Below are positions 1 to 8,531 of a DNA stretch of 64,000 bases, in pieces (position 1 is the first letter of the stretch; every line of letters begins with the position of its first letter). The notes beneath the pieces are model-generated. The model was not told the DNA's origin and searched no databases. It worked only from the letters and a program-made list of their open reading frames with translations. Source of the DNA: an uncultured Lysobacter sp. GTDB lineage: Bacteria; Pseudomonadota; Gammaproteobacteria; Xanthomonadales; Xanthomonadaceae. The stretch is from positions 16,981 to 80,980 of the forward strand of contig CAMLID010000010.1 in NCBI GenBank assembly GCA_946480055.1, in the 5' to 3' direction. The position numbers were made by a program, and so were the translations under genes.

Positions 1-849
1 CGCCAGGGCGTCGCCGTGGCGCGCTTCCAGCCAGAACTTGATCACCAGCGTGACCAGGGCCAGGCCGGCGAGCAGCGATGCGGCCGCGAACGCCGCGGTG
101 CTGTCGAATTCGTTGTAGAGGATCTCGATATGCAGCGGCAGCGTATTGGTCAGGCCGCGGATATGTCCGGACACCACCGATACCGCGCCGAACTCGCCCA
201 TCGCGCGCGCGCCGCACAACAGCACGCCGTAGAGCAGGCCCCATTTGATGTTGGGCAGGGTGACGCGGCGGAACATGGTCCAAGCGCCGGCGCCCAGCGA
301 GCGCGCGGCCAGTTCCTCGTCGGCGCCCTGTTGCTGCATCAACGGAATCAGTTCGCGCACCACGAACGGGAAGGTGATGAACAAGGTCGCCAGCACGATG
401 CCGGGGCGCGCGAACAGGATCTTGATGTCGTATTGCGCCAGCAGTCCGGCGAACCAGCCGTGCGAGCCGAACAGCAGCACCAGGCACAGGCCGGCGACCA
501 CCGGCGAGACCGCGAACGGCAGGTCGATCAGGGCCAGCAGCACGCGCTTTCCGGCGAATTCGAAGCGGGTGACGGCCCAGGCGGTGAATACGCCGAACAC
601 TGCGTTGAGCGGAATCACGATCGCCGCGGTGAACAGGGTCAGCTTGAGCGCGGCCAGCGCGTCGGGCTCTCTGAGCGCGGCGAACCAGACGCCGACGCCC
701 TTGGCGAAGGCCGCGCCCAGCACCATCAGCAGCGGCATCACCACCAGCAGCGCCATCACCAGCACCGCGGATAGGATCAGGGTCCAGCGCAGCCATGCGG
801 GCTCTTGCAGATCGTCGCGCTCGCGCGCAGCGGAGTGTTCACGGCTCAC
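1..849 (-). CDS. cysW: Sulfate/thiosulfate ABC transporter permease CysW (3' end cut by window)
   Basis: Inner-membrane permease that pairs with CysT to move sulfate or thiosulfate into the cytoplasm, driven by CysA. 283 residues are visible, against about 290 for the family, so only a few C-terminal residues are missing. The inter-domain EAA loop ([11 protein letters not shown], followed by RRVTLPNI) and several hydrophobic helices are clear. The start is a GTG at 849 with a GGGAG Shine-Dalgarno upstream; it overlaps the end of cysT by 11 nt, which implies translational coupling. A nearby ATG is out of frame. cysA is expected just beyond the window edge. Confidence 0.93.
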   Translation of the reverse strand, partial: MSREHSAARERDDLQEPAWLRWTLILSAVLVMALLVVMPLLMVLGAAFAKGVGVWFAALREPDALAALKLTLFTAAIVIPLNAVFGVFTAWAVTRFEFAGKRVLLALIDLPFAVSPVVAGLCLVLLFGSHGWFAGLLAQYDIKILFARPGIVLATLFITFPFVVRELIPLMQQQGADEELAARSLGAGAWTMFRRVTLPNIKWGLLYGVLLCGARAMGEFGAVSVVSGHIRGLTNTLPLHIEILYNEFDSTAAFAAASLLAGLALVTLVIKFWLEARHGDALA

Positions 850-1708
850 GGCGGCGCTCCCTGCGTTCGTGCGCGAACAACGACGGAATCGCGTTGATCG
901 CCAGCAGGCAGACGAAGGATGCCGCCAGCAGCAGCGCGGCGATCGCGATCGCACCGTTGTAGTCGTATTCCTCCAGACGGATGGTGATCAGCAGCGGCGC
1001 GATCTCGGTCTTGTAGGGCAGGTTGCCGGCGATGAAGATCACCGAGCCGTACTCGCCCAGGCCGCGCGCGAACGCCAGCGAGAAACCGGTCAGCAGCGCC
1101 GGCAACAGTTCCGGCAGGATCACCCGGCGCAAGGTGGTCAGGCGCGAGGCGCCGAGCGAGGCCGCGGCTTCTTCCTGTTCGCGGCCCAGCGCTTCCAGCA
1201 CCGGCTGCACCGTGCGCACCGCGAACGGCAGGCCGATGAACACCAGCGCGATCACGATGCCGGCCGGCGCGTAGGCGATCTTGAAACCGGCCGGCTCCAG
1301 CCAGCGCCCGACCCAGCCGTTGGAGGAATAGATCGCGGTCAGGGCGATGCCGGCGACCGCGGTCGGCAGCGCGAACGGCAGATCGACCAGCGCATCGAGC
1401 AGGCGTCGGCCCGGAAAGCGATAGCGCACCAGCACCCAGGCGATCAGCGCACCAGCGAACAAGGCCAGCACCGAGGCCGCGAGCGCGGCGCCGAAGCTGA
1501 GCTTGAGCGAGGCCTGCACGCGTGGGTCCTGCACCGCACGCAACCAGCCGTCGGCGCCCAGGCCGGCGGCGCGGATGGCCAGCGCCGCCAGCGGCAGCAG
1601 CACCACCAGACTCAGCCACGCCAGGCCCAGGCCGATGCTGAGGCCGAAGCCAGGCAGCGGCCGGCGCCAGCGCGATGGGGAGAGCGAGGGGAGGGCGATG
1701 GAGCTCAT
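839..1708 (-). CDS. cysT: Sulfate/thiosulfate ABC transporter permease CysT (CysU)
   Basis: Inner-membrane permease of the sulfate ABC importer, 289 residues, the usual family length. It shows about six hydrophobic segments and the EAA motif ([10 protein letters not shown], then RRVILPEL) that docks on the ATPase. The N-terminus is Ser/Pro/Arg-rich before the first helix (about residues 23-45). It lies 162 nt downstream of the sulfate-binding protein gene and overlaps cysW by 11 nt. The gap before it holds an inverted repeat that could form a hairpin in the mRNA and may lower expression of the permeases relative to the binding protein. Confidence 0.95.
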   Translation of the reverse strand: MSSIALPSLSPSRWRRPLPGFGLSIGLGLAWLSLVVLLPLAALAIRAAGLGADGWLRAVQDPRVQASLKLSFGAALAASVLALFAGALIAWVLVRYRFPGRRLLDALVDLPFALPTAVAGIALTAIYSSNGWVGRWLEPAGFKIAYAPAGIVIALVFIGLPFAVRTVQPVLEALGREQEEAAASLGASRLTTLRRVILPELLPALLTGFSLAFARGLGEYGSVIFIAGNLPYKTEIAPLLITIRLEEYDYNGAIAIAALLLAASFVCLLAINAIPSLFAHERRERRREP

Positions 1709-1758
1709 GCTATGGGGTCTTCTTAATCGGATTCCGGTGTGCGGTTTTGTTCTTTGCT

Positions 1759-1786
1759 CGTCATTCCCGAGAAGGCGGGAATGACG
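1759..1786. repeat. Short inverted repeat between sbp and cysT
   Basis: CGTCATTCCC and GGGAATGACG face each other across an 8-nt spacer and can form a 10-bp hairpin. Elements of this form (cattcccg...cgggaatg) are widely dispersed in proteobacterial genomes. Its place between a binding-protein gene and its permease genes fits an mRNA-stabilising or processing hairpin. That role is inference. Confidence 0.7.
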
Positions 1787-1870
1787 GCGATGGAGGTTGA
1801 GGCAACGTGGAGGTTCATCGGTGGCGGTACATACACTCGCTTCGATGGCCCCCCACAGTCGCCGTAGCCC

Positions 1871-2875
1871 TCACTTCGGCTGATAGATCCGATCGAAGAA
1901 ACCGCCATCGGCGAAGTGCTCGGTCTGCGCCTTCTTCCAGCCGCCGAACGCGTTGTCGATCGTGACCTGCTTGATCTGTGGGAACTGGCTCAACTCAGCC
2001 GCGGGCACTTTGTCCGGTTCGGCCGGACGGTAGTGGTGCTTGGCGGCCAAACGCTGGCCCTGCGGCGTGTACAGGAAGCGCAGGTAGGCTTCGGCCTGCT
2101 TGCGCGTGCCGTGCTTGGCCACGTTCTTGTCGACCCAGGCCACCGGCGGCTCGGCCTTGATGCTCAGGCTGGGCACGACGATTTCGTACTTGCCGCGGTT
2201 GCCGGGTTCGTCGAGGGTCAGCAGGGCCTCGTTTTCCCAGGCCAGCAGCACGTCGCCGATGCCGCGTTCGACGAAGGTGGTGGTCGAGCCGCGTGCGCCG
2301 GTGTCCAGCACCGGCACGTTCTTGAACAGACGGGTGAGATAGTCGACGACCTTGCCGCCGTCGCGGTACTGCTGCGAGGCCCAGGCCCAAGCGGCGAGGT
2401 AGTTCCAGCGCGCGCCGCCGGAGGTCTTGGGGTTGGGCGTGATCACCGCCACGCCCGGCTTGACCAGGTCGCCCCAGTCGCGCACGCCCTTGGGATTGCC
2501 CTTGCGCACCAGGAACACGATGGTCGAGGTGTAGGGCGCGCTCTGGTGCGGCAGACGCGACTGCCAGTTCGCCGGCAGCAGTTTGCCGTTGCTGGCGATG
2601 GCGTCGATGTCGGCGGCCAGCGCCAGGGTGACCACGTCCGCTTCCAGGCCGTCGATCACCGAGCGCGCCTGCTTGCCCGAACCGCCGTGCGAGGCGCGGA
2701 TCTTCAGGGTCTCGCCGGTCTGCTGCTTCCACTGCGCGGCGAAGGCGGTGTTGACCTCGGCGTAGAACTCGCGGGTCGGATCGTAGGAGACATTGAGCAA
2801 TTCGACGTCTTTGGCCGCGGCCGGGCCGGCGACCAGCGCCAAGGCGACGACGAGCGAGGAAAGCATGATTTTCAT
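1871..2875 (-). CDS. sbp: Periplasmic sulfate-binding protein (Sbp/CysP family)
   Basis: Captures sulfate or thiosulfate in the periplasm and delivers it to CysTW. 334 residues, normal for the family. A signal peptide ([21 protein letters not shown]) is followed by the family start [16 protein letters not shown]. Internal family motifs include HGGSGKQ (ligand loop) and [14 protein letters not shown]. The sequence does not decide between Sbp (sulfate) and CysP (thiosulfate). It follows the porin gene by 78 nt on the same strand. A start at 2875 puts the signal peptide directly at the N-terminus. Confidence 0.95.
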   Translation of the reverse strand: MKIMLSSLVVALALVAGPAAAKDVELLNVSYDPTREFYAEVNTAFAAQWKQQTGETLKIRASHGGSGKQARSVIDGLEADVVTLALAADIDAIASNGKLLPANWQSRLPHQSAPYTSTIVFLVRKGNPKGVRDWGDLVKPGVAVITPNPKTSGGARWNYLAAWAWASQQYRDGGKVVDYLTRLFKNVPVLDTGARGSTTTFVERGIGDVLLAWENEALLTLDEPGNRGKYEIVVPSLSIKAEPPVAWVDKNVAKHGTRKQAEAYLRFLYTPQGQRLAAKHHYRPAEPDKVPAAELSQFPQIKQVTIDNAFGGWKKAQTEHFADGGFFDRIYQPK

Positions 2876-2953
2876 GTGGGGGGTCTCTTTGCGTCGTGGA
2901 GCGCGCGTGGATGAAGCACGCGCGAGTGAGGCGCGCGCCGGTGGTGAGCATGC

Positions 2954-4417
2954 TCAGAAGGAGAATTGCGCCCGCGTGAAGAAAACCTTTTCGTCTTCGC
3001 GATCGGCGCCGGCCGGCGCGCCACCCTCGAAGTCGGTCCGGGTGTAGTTGGCGACCAGCTTGAAGTTGCTGGTCAGGTACCAGTTCAGGCCCAGGCCCCA
3101 GTTGCTGGCCTCGGACGCGACCGCGGCCGGATCGGCGAAGCGCGGGAAAGCGTCGTCGTCGATGCTGAGACGGCCGTAGCGCGCGACCAGTTCCAGCGCG
3201 CCCCAGCCGGCGCCGCCGGGCGTGAACGGCTGGCTGGGTTTGACCACCCCCTTGTAGCTGGCGTCCTCGCCGGTGAGCACCCAGCCGGCGGTGAGCTGCC
3301 AGGCTTCGTGATCGAGCGTGTCGTGCACGTTGCCGGCCGGCAGCAGCAGTTGTTGGCGCGAACGGATGTATTCGCCGAGCAGGCCGAGCCGGTTGCGGTA
3401 GTAGTAGGCCTGCGGCGACCAGCGTGTGTGTTCGCCGTCGGCCAGCACCGCGCTGCGGTAGTTGAAGAACTGGACCTGGCCCGGCGTGCGGTAGCGCGGC
3501 AGGAAGTTGTTGCCGGCGCCGCGCTTGTCGCCCTGGCTGGCGCCGATGCCGAAGCCCAGGCCGGACAGTGCGCCGCCGCTGTTCTTCCACGGTTCCACGA
3601 ACACGCGGCCGATCAGGTCGAACTCGTTGTCGGGATTGGTGGTGGCGCCGTCGCGGCCGTCGGGCGCACCGTTGAAGGCGCCGACCGCGTAGCTGATCGC
3701 GCCGTCGGCGAACTCGCCCTGCAGTTGCACGCCCAGGTCGCGGACCGGCGCCAGTTCGCTGGCGAAACCGCCTTCGACCATGGCCCCGGCGCTGCTGGAC
3801 TGCAGCCGCTCCAGACCCAGCGGTACTTTGTAACGGCCCACGCGCACGGCCGCGCGCGGGCTGAAACGCACATCGACGTAAGCGTCGTTGACAGTGGCGC
3901 TATCTCCGGCCAGCTGCGCGCCCAGGCGGAACGCGAACAGCGAGCCCCAGCTGCCTTCGATGGTCGGTTCGACACGGCGGAACAGGAAGGTGTCGTTCTG
4001 CGGGCTGCGCTGGTCGTCGATGAAGAAGCGGCCGTCGGCCTGGACCAGGGCGCGGACCTTCACTTCCAGATCGCCCGGCGGCGGCGACTTCACCGACAGG
4101 CCCTTGGCGGCGCTGAGGGTGACGGTCGGGGTGGAGGCCACGCGCGCGGCGTCGGCCTCGGCCTGCAGCTCCAGGCGGCGCTCGATCACGCGCAGGCGCT
4201 GGTCCAGGTCGGCCGGATCGACAGCGGCGGTGTTGCCGGCGTCGGCGGGTGCGGTGCCCAGGCGTTGTTCGATCGCCCGCAAGCGACGGGCCAGGTCTTC
4301 GACGCTGACCCCGGAGGATTGCGCTTGCGCCGGCAGCGCCAGCGCGCAGCCCAGTGCGCCCAGCAGCCAAGCGGGGGACGGTGTCGCGGTCGTAGGTCGC
4401 CGATGTCGATGGGGCAT
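2954..4417 (-). CDS. OprP/OprO-like outer-membrane porin
   Basis: Probable outer-membrane anion channel, 487 residues. The N-terminal signal region ends near ALPAQAQ. A heptad-like segment with ARRLRAIEQRL and DQRLRVIERRLELQ (about residues 40-85) looks like a trimer coiled coil. A beta-strand-rich barrel follows, and the protein ends in an aromatic residue (ARAQFSF) as porins do. Best fit is the phosphate-selective porin O/P family. Its place between a DUF2292 gene and sbp suggests the substrate here is sulfate or an organosulfur anion rather than phosphate; that is inference. The start has a good AAGGAA site 7 nt upstream. Confidence 0.88.
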   Translation of the reverse strand: MPHRHRRPTTATPSPAWLLGALGCALALPAQAQSSGVSVEDLARRLRAIEQRLGTAPADAGNTAAVDPADLDQRLRVIERRLELQAEADAARVASTPTVTLSAAKGLSVKSPPPGDLEVKVRALVQADGRFFIDDQRSPQNDTFLFRRVEPTIEGSWGSLFAFRLGAQLAGDSATVNDAYVDVRFSPRAAVRVGRYKVPLGLERLQSSSAGAMVEGGFASELAPVRDLGVQLQGEFADGAISYAVGAFNGAPDGRDGATTNPDNEFDLIGRVFVEPWKNSGGALSGLGFGIGASQGDKRGAGNNFLPRYRTPGQVQFFNYRSAVLADGEHTRWSPQAYYYRNRLGLLGEYIRSRQQLLLPAGNVHDTLDHEAWQLTAGWVLTGEDASYKGVVKPSQPFTPGGAGWGALELVARYGRLSIDDDAFPRFADPAAVASEASNWGLGLNWYLTSNFKLVANYTRTDFEGGAPAGADREDEKVFFTRAQFSF

Positions 4418-4538
4418 GGCGGATTCCTTGGGAAAGTGGGATGAGAGTGTGTGGCGTGCGTGCGGCGAGGGCCTCAGTCCGTCGAAGCCGGCTGCGGGCG
4501 ACGACAGCGCAGCCGGCGCGCGCGCTGCGGATGCCCGC

Positions 4539-4772
4539 TCACAGCGGACGGCTCCGCACTTCTTCCACCCGCACGCGTTCGCTGCGCGTGATCTGCACGA
4601 TCTGCGAACCGTGCACCACCACCTCGACCTGGCCGTAGCCGATCTCGCGCAGCGCAGTCAGTACCGCGAACTCGCTGTCGCTGAGGTTGACGATGTTGAC
4701 CGCGGGCTCCGCTTCGCCCGCAGGCGAGGCGGCCGGGTCGTGGCCGCGCGGTTTACGTCGGGCCGCGTTCAT
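4539..4772 (-). CDS. DUF2292 (YezD-type) small protein
   Basis: 77-residue cytoplasmic protein. The core ALREIGYGQVEVVVHGSQIV and the ending QITRSERVRVE match the short YezD/DUF2292 family, which is often found beside sulfur-assimilation genes. The biochemical role is not known. It begins inside the end of the Rrf2 regulator gene (ATGA overlap), so the two are translationally coupled, and it precedes the porin by 121 nt. The first 25 residues are polar and not part of the family core. Confidence 0.82.
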   Translation of the reverse strand: MNAARRKPRGHDPAASPAGEAEPAVNIVNLSDSEFAVLTALREIGYGQVEVVVHGSQIVQITRSERVRVEEVRSRPL

Positions 4773-5203
4773 GCCGCGTCTCCTGTCAGCAGCGGCGCGC
4801 CGTGGCCGCGCGCCAGCTCGCCCAGGCTGCAGCCGTCGAGCACCCGCGCCAGCGCGTCGCGCGCCTCGCGCATCAGCGCGCGCAGGTCGCACTGCGCCGG
4901 GTCCGGGCAGTCGGCGCAGGCGCGGTAGGCGCTGACGCTGGCGCAGCGCACCGGCGCCAGCGGACCGTCGATGGCGCGGATCAGGTCGCCGACCCGGATC
5001 TGTTCGGCCGGCCGCGCCAGGGCATGGCCGCCCTTCTGGCCGCGCCGGCTGTGGATGAAGCCGGCCTCGCGCAGGTCGACCAGGATCGATTCCAGGAATT
5101 TTTCCGGCGTGCGGCTGTGTTCGGCGATCGCCCGGGCCTGCAGCCGGCCGTCGTCGGCGCGCGCCAGCGCGCACATGGCGCGCAGTGCGTATTTCGCCTT
5201 CAT
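4769..5203 (-). CDS. Rrf2-family transcriptional regulator of the sulfate operon
   Basis: DNA-binding regulator, 144 residues from the start at 5203 (MKAKYALRAM, the classic Rrf2 opening). An upstream in-frame ATG at 5212 is less likely because the AGGA site is about 10 nt before 5203 and abuts 5212. The winged helix spans about residues 1-60 (TPEKFLESILVDLREAGFI, then RGQKGGHALARP). Four cysteines at about 87, 96, 99 and 105 (C-x8-C-x2-C-x5-C) sit where IscR/NsrR carry Fe-S ligands, so cluster or thiol sensing is plausible. It heads the sulfate-uptake gene run, which suggests control of sulfur supply. Confidence 0.9.
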   Translation of the reverse strand: MKAKYALRAMCALARADDGRLQARAIAEHSRTPEKFLESILVDLREAGFIHSRRGQKGGHALARPAEQIRVGDLIRAIDGPLAPVRCASVSAYRACADCPDPAQCDLRALMREARDALARVLDGCSLGELARGHGAPLLTGDAA

Positions 5204-5210
5204 CGTCAGC

Positions 5211-5236
5211 ATTTCCTATTCGCCATGTAGGGAATA
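5211..5236. promoter_or_regulatory. Imperfect dyad, candidate Rrf2 operator
   Basis: ATTTCCTAT (5211-5219) faces TAGGGAATA (5228-5236) as an imperfect inverted repeat immediately upstream of the Rrf2 gene and in the divergent gap before the ABC permease gene. Rrf2 regulators commonly repress their own promoters through AT-rich dyads like this in an otherwise GC-rich context. The left arm overlaps the Shine-Dalgarno region. Binding is inferred, not shown. Confidence 0.45.
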
Positions 5237-5318
5237 GAGCCGCAAAGCCGGGCGCGAAGGAAAAGGCGATGCGTCATCTGCATATGCCCGGGTGGCATGT
5301 GGCCGGTACGATGGGGCG

Positions 5319-6158
5319 ATGCGACCCCTGCGCACCCTCCCGCCCCTGGCTCGCGCCTGCCTGATCGCGCTGGCGGCGCTGGCCGCGCTGTGCTGGCTCG
5401 GGCCGTGGCTGAGCGCCTACGACCCGCATTCGCCGGATTGGGAGGCGCTGTCGGTCGCGCCCGGCACGGCCGGGCACTGGTTCGGCACCGATGCGATCGG
5501 CCGCGACGTCTACGCGCGCACCCTGGCCGGCGGGCGTCTGTCGTTGACCATCGGCCTGCTCGCCAGCGTGGTCGCGCTGGCGATCGGACTGGGCTACGGC
5601 GCGATCGCCGGGCTCGCCGGCGGCCGGATCGAGCGCGCCCTGCTGCGGGTGCTGGACGTGTTCTCGGCGCTGCCGTTCCTGCTGGTGGTGATCCTGTTGC
5701 TGACCCTGTTCGAGCGTTCGCTGGGGCTGCTGCTGGCGGCGATCGGCGGCTATGTCTGGATCGATCTGGCGCGGGTGATGCGGGCCGAGGCCGCGCGCCT
5801 GCGCGAGGCGCCGTTCGTGCTCGCGGCCCAGGCCGCCGGCGCCGACTTCGGCCAGCGCCTGCGCTGGCACGTGCTGCCCAACCTGCTGCCGCTGGCTTTC
5901 GTCTACCTGGGCCTGATCCTGCCGCAGGCGATCCTGGTGGAAAGTTTTCTCGGTTTCCTCGGCCTGTCGGTCGACGAACCTTCGGCGAGCTGGGGCACGC
6001 TGTTGTCCGAAGGCGTGCAGGAACTCGACAGCGCACCGTGGACTTTGTTGTTCCCGGCCGGTTTCCTGGTCGCGACCCTGGCGACGTTCCAGTTCCTCGG
6101 CGACGGCCTGCGCGATTGGCTGGACGTGCGCGGCGAAAGCGAGGCCGCGGCGGCATGA
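5319..6158 (+). CDS. Peptide/nickel-type ABC transporter permease (DppC/YejE-like)
   Basis: Inner-membrane permease, 279 residues, with the DppC signature near residues 45-65 (HWFGTDAIGRDVYAR) and the EAA loop (EAPFVLAAQAAGADFGQRL). About six hydrophobic segments are visible. The start at 5319 puts the first helix at residues 10-30; upstream in-frame starts would add residues without homology. The last bases overlap the ATPase gene (ATGA). A DppB-type partner permease and a binding protein are normally adjacent; neither is here, because the upstream neighbour is the divergent Rrf2 gene. Confidence 0.9.
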   Translation: MRPLRTLPPLARACLIALAALAALCWLGPWLSAYDPHSPDWEALSVAPGTAGHWFGTDAIGRDVYARTLAGGRLSLTIGLLASVVALAIGLGYGAIAGLAGGRIERALLRVLDVFSALPFLLVVILLLTLFERSLGLLLAAIGGYVWIDLARVMRAEAARLREAPFVLAAQAAGADFGQRLRWHVLPNLLPLAFVYLGLILPQAILVESFLGFLGLSVDEPSASWGTLLSEGVQELDSAPWTLLFPAGFLVATLATFQFLGDGLRDWLDVRGESEAAAA

Positions 6159-7711
6159 GTACGACCCTGGCGCTGCAGGCGCTGACCGTCGATACCGGTG
6201 CGCGCCGGCTGCTCGGGCCCTTGGATCTGGAACTGCGTGCCGGCGAATGCCTGGGCGTGGTCGGCGAAAGCGGCAGCGGCAAAAGTTTGAGCGCATTGTC
6301 GCTGCTGGGCCTGCTGCCGCCGGGCCTGCGCGCCGAGGGCCGGCTGAGCGCGGACGGCGCGAGCATCGCCCTGGGGTCGCGCGCGCATGCAGCGCTGCGC
6401 GGGCGCGCGCTGGGCTGGGTGCCGCAGGACCCGCTGGCGGCGCTGCATCCCTTGCGCAGCGTCGGCGCGCAACTGGTCGAGACCCTGTGCGCGCTGCGGG
6501 CGTTGCCGCGCGCGGCGGCACAGACCGAAGCGGCCGCCTTGCTGGCGCGCGTGCAGTTGCCCGATCCGGTCGCGGCCCTGGCGCGCTATCCGCATCAGTT
6601 CTCCGGCGGACAGCGCCAGCGCATCGCCATCGCTTTGGCGCTGGCGACGCAGCCACGCGTGTTGATAGCCGACGAGCCGACGTCCGCGTTGGACGCGCGC
6701 ATCGCCCGCGAGATCCTCGACCTGCTCGACGACCTGCGCCGCGAGGACGGCCTGGCGTTGCTGCTGATCAGCCACGATCTGCCCCTGGTCGGCGCCTACG
6801 CGCAGCGGCTGGTGGTGCTGCAGCGCGGGCAGGCGGTCGAGCGTGGCGACACCCGCACGGTGTTCGCAGCGCCGCAGCACGCCTACACGCGCGAACTGCT
6901 GGCCGCCGATACGATCGCGCCGGCCGCGCCGCCGGCAGTGGACGCACCGGTGCTGCTGCGCGGCGAAGGCCTGCGCATGCGCTACCCGCGCGCGCCGCGC
7001 GCGGCGTTGGACGATGTCTCCCTGGAGCTGCGTCGCGGCGAAGGCTTGGCCCTGGTCGGCGAGAGCGGCAGCGGCAAGAGCACGCTGGGCCGCGTGTTGC
7101 TGCGGTTGCTGCGCGGCGCGCAGGGCCGGGTGCTGCTGGACGGTATCGATCTGAGTGCGGCCGCGCCACGTGCGTTGCGTGACTTGCGTGCGCGCACCGG
7201 CGTGGTGTTCCAGGACCCTTATGCCTCGCTGGACCCGCGCATGCGCGTGGCCGAGCTGGTCGCCGAACCGTTGCGCATCCATGGTCGTGGCGACGCCGCC
7301 GCGCGTCGCGCGCGTGCCGCCGAGCTGTTGCAGGCGGTCGGGCTGGAGGCGGCGATGCTGGACCGCTATCCGCATCAGTTCTCCGGCGGCCAACGCCAGC
7401 GCATCGCGATCGCTCGCGCGCTGGCGACCGATCCCGAGCTGCTGGTCTGCGATGAGGCGGTGTCGGCGCTGGACGCGCACCACCGCGGCGCGATCCTGGC
7501 CTTGCTGGCGACGCTCAAGCGCGAACGCGGCCTGGCCTTGCTGTTCGTGACCCACGACCTCGCCGCCGCGGCCGCGGTGGCGGAGCGGATCGCGGTGCTG
7601 GAAGCCGGGCGCATTGTCGAGACCGGAGCGACGGCGGAAGTGCTGCGCGCGCCGCAGCATGCGCATACTCGGGCACTGCTCGCGGCGCGACCGAAGACGG
7701 CCGTGGGGTAG
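6155..7711 (+). CDS. Double ATP-binding subunit of a peptide ABC transporter (DppD-DppF fusion, YejF-like)
   Basis: 518-residue cytoplasmic ATPase with two complete nucleotide-binding domains. The first has Walker A GESGSGKS (37-44), the signature FSGGQRQR near 150 and Walker B IADEPTSALDA. The second has GESGSGKST near 305, FSGGQRQR near 410 and VCDEAVSALDA. This is the YejF or fused DppDF arrangement, energising oligopeptide or microcin-like uptake. It is coupled to the permease by a 4-nt overlap. The TAG stop lies inside a palindromic repeat element that begins at 7705. Confidence 0.92.
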   Translation: MSTTLALQALTVDTGARRLLGPLDLELRAGECLGVVGESGSGKSLSALSLLGLLPPGLRAEGRLSADGASIALGSRAHAALRGRALGWVPQDPLAALHPLRSVGAQLVETLCALRALPRAAAQTEAAALLARVQLPDPVAALARYPHQFSGGQRQRIAIALALATQPRVLIADEPTSALDARIAREILDLLDDLRREDGLALLLISHDLPLVGAYAQRLVVLQRGQAVERGDTRTVFAAPQHAYTRELLAADTIAPAAPPAVDAPVLLRGEGLRMRYPRAPRAALDDVSLELRRGEGLALVGESGSGKSTLGRVLLRLLRGAQGRVLLDGIDLSAAAPRALRDLRARTGVVFQDPYASLDPRMRVAELVAEPLRIHGRGDAAARRARAAELLQAVGLEAAMLDRYPHQFSGGQRQRIAIARALATDPELLVCDEAVSALDAHHRGAILALLATLKRERGLALLFVTHDLAAAAAVAERIAVLEAGRIVETGATAEVLRAPQHAHTRALLAARPKTAVG

Positions 7712-7780
7712 GAGCGGCGTAAGCCGCGACCGCGCCACTTCGGGAACGGCGCCGGCCGCGGCTTACGCCGCTCCTACCCC
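7705..7780. repeat. REP-like element, two facing arms (family A)
   Basis: The motif GTAGGAGCGGCGTAAGCCGC (plus strand, element 7705-7734) is followed by its reverse complement (7754-7780), giving a long hairpin that also carries the stop codon of the double ATPase. Related copies occur at 7870-7894, 46222-46254, 46297-46325, 53262-53292, 53341-53368 and 53400-53431. Such repeats are common in Lysobacter and Xanthomonas; placement after a gene end suggests an mRNA 3'-end role. Confidence 0.85.
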
Positions 7781-7869
7781 AAAGCGGATTCGCTAGCGGT
7801 CGTGCATCCGCATGCAAGGTGCGAGCGACGCGGGTCGCGATCGCAGCGACGACGCTTCGCCTGGGGTTC

Positions 7870-7894
7870 GATCGCGGTTTACGCCGCTCCCACA
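7870..7894 (-). repeat. Degenerate family-A REP copy
   Basis: A minus-strand copy of the family-A repeat, seen on the plus strand as GATCGCGGTTTACGCCGCTC with CCACAG after it. It has two or three differences from the full copies and no facing arm. The 7712-7961 gap holds only this element, the preceding hairpin and no convincing gene. Confidence 0.65.
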
Positions 7895-7961
7895 GAAGGG
7901 GGTTGCGTCGCACAGGGCGGCTGCGAAAGCCGCCCTGTGGATCACGCCGCGCCGAGCGCGC

Positions 7962-8210
7962 TCAGATGATGCCGCCGCCCATCGACAAGCGGACGACGCC
8001 GACCACGATCACGATGGCGTTGAGCACCAGGCCGGCCTTGGCGCGGCCGCGCTTGGTTTCGCGGGTGAACAGGATGCCGACCGCGGCGATGATGGCGCCG
8101 ACCGCCGCGAACGGAATCAGCAGCCAGTTGCCCCAGCCCAACAGCGGAATCAGGGCGATCACCATCCAGATCATGGCGAGGATGCCCCAAATCAGGCTGA
8201 TCAGTCCCAT
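7962..8210 (-). CDS. Small inner-membrane protein, unknown function
   Basis: 82 residues with about three hydrophobic segments: MGLISLIWGILAMIWMVIAL, LLIPFAAVGAIIAAVGILF and AGLVLNAIVIVVGVVRL, separated by a basic loop TRETKRGRAKAG. The pattern resembles short DUF4190-like or glycine-zipper membrane proteins; I assign no function. A GGGAG site lies 10 nt before the ATG, which supports translation. It stands alone between repeats on one side and the pigment cluster on the other. Confidence 0.7.
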   Translation of the reverse strand: MGLISLIWGILAMIWMVIALIPLLGWGNWLLIPFAAVGAIIAAVGILFTRETKRGRAKAGLVLNAIVIVVGVVRLSMGGGII

Positions 8211-8420
8211 CGTGCGGTCTCCCGTTCGGGCGCGGATGCGCTCATGCCCATGATGCTGCCGGATCGCGGCGATTCAAGGGCCGGCGGTCGCGGTCAGGGG
8301 GTGTCTTTCGGCACCCCTGAGGAGGCGGAGCGGGGCGCTGGCGGGGGGCGGTGTGGCGGGCGCGCTTTCCTGCCTTCGCCTGGGAAGGGCAGGTTCGCTA
8401 TGGGTGTGCAGAGGCGTGGT

Positions 8421-8526
8421 GGTGCGGTTCGCCTTGGACTCACCGCACCCTACGTGCTTCGCGCTCCTGCTTTGCGTCGGAGCGGAAGGGTTGCGATGGT
8501 GCGGTTCGCTTCGGGCTCACCGCACC
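8421..8526. repeat. Two copies of a second palindromic repeat (family B)
   Basis: GGTGCGGTTCGC ... CACCGCACC occurs at 8421-8449 and again at 8498-8526, each a small inverted repeat with an 8-9 nt spacer. The rest of the 8211-8531 gap holds no credible gene: the open frames there are short and arise from high GC. The copies lie just past the 3' end of xanB2 and may mark the end of that transcript. Confidence 0.7.
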
Positions 8527-8531
8527 CTGCG

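Noticed and set aside
5297..7711. One continuous frame joining the permease region to the double ATPase
   Set aside because: The first part is an out-of-frame reading of the permease gene. The ATPase has its own ATG at 6155 overlapping the permease stop.
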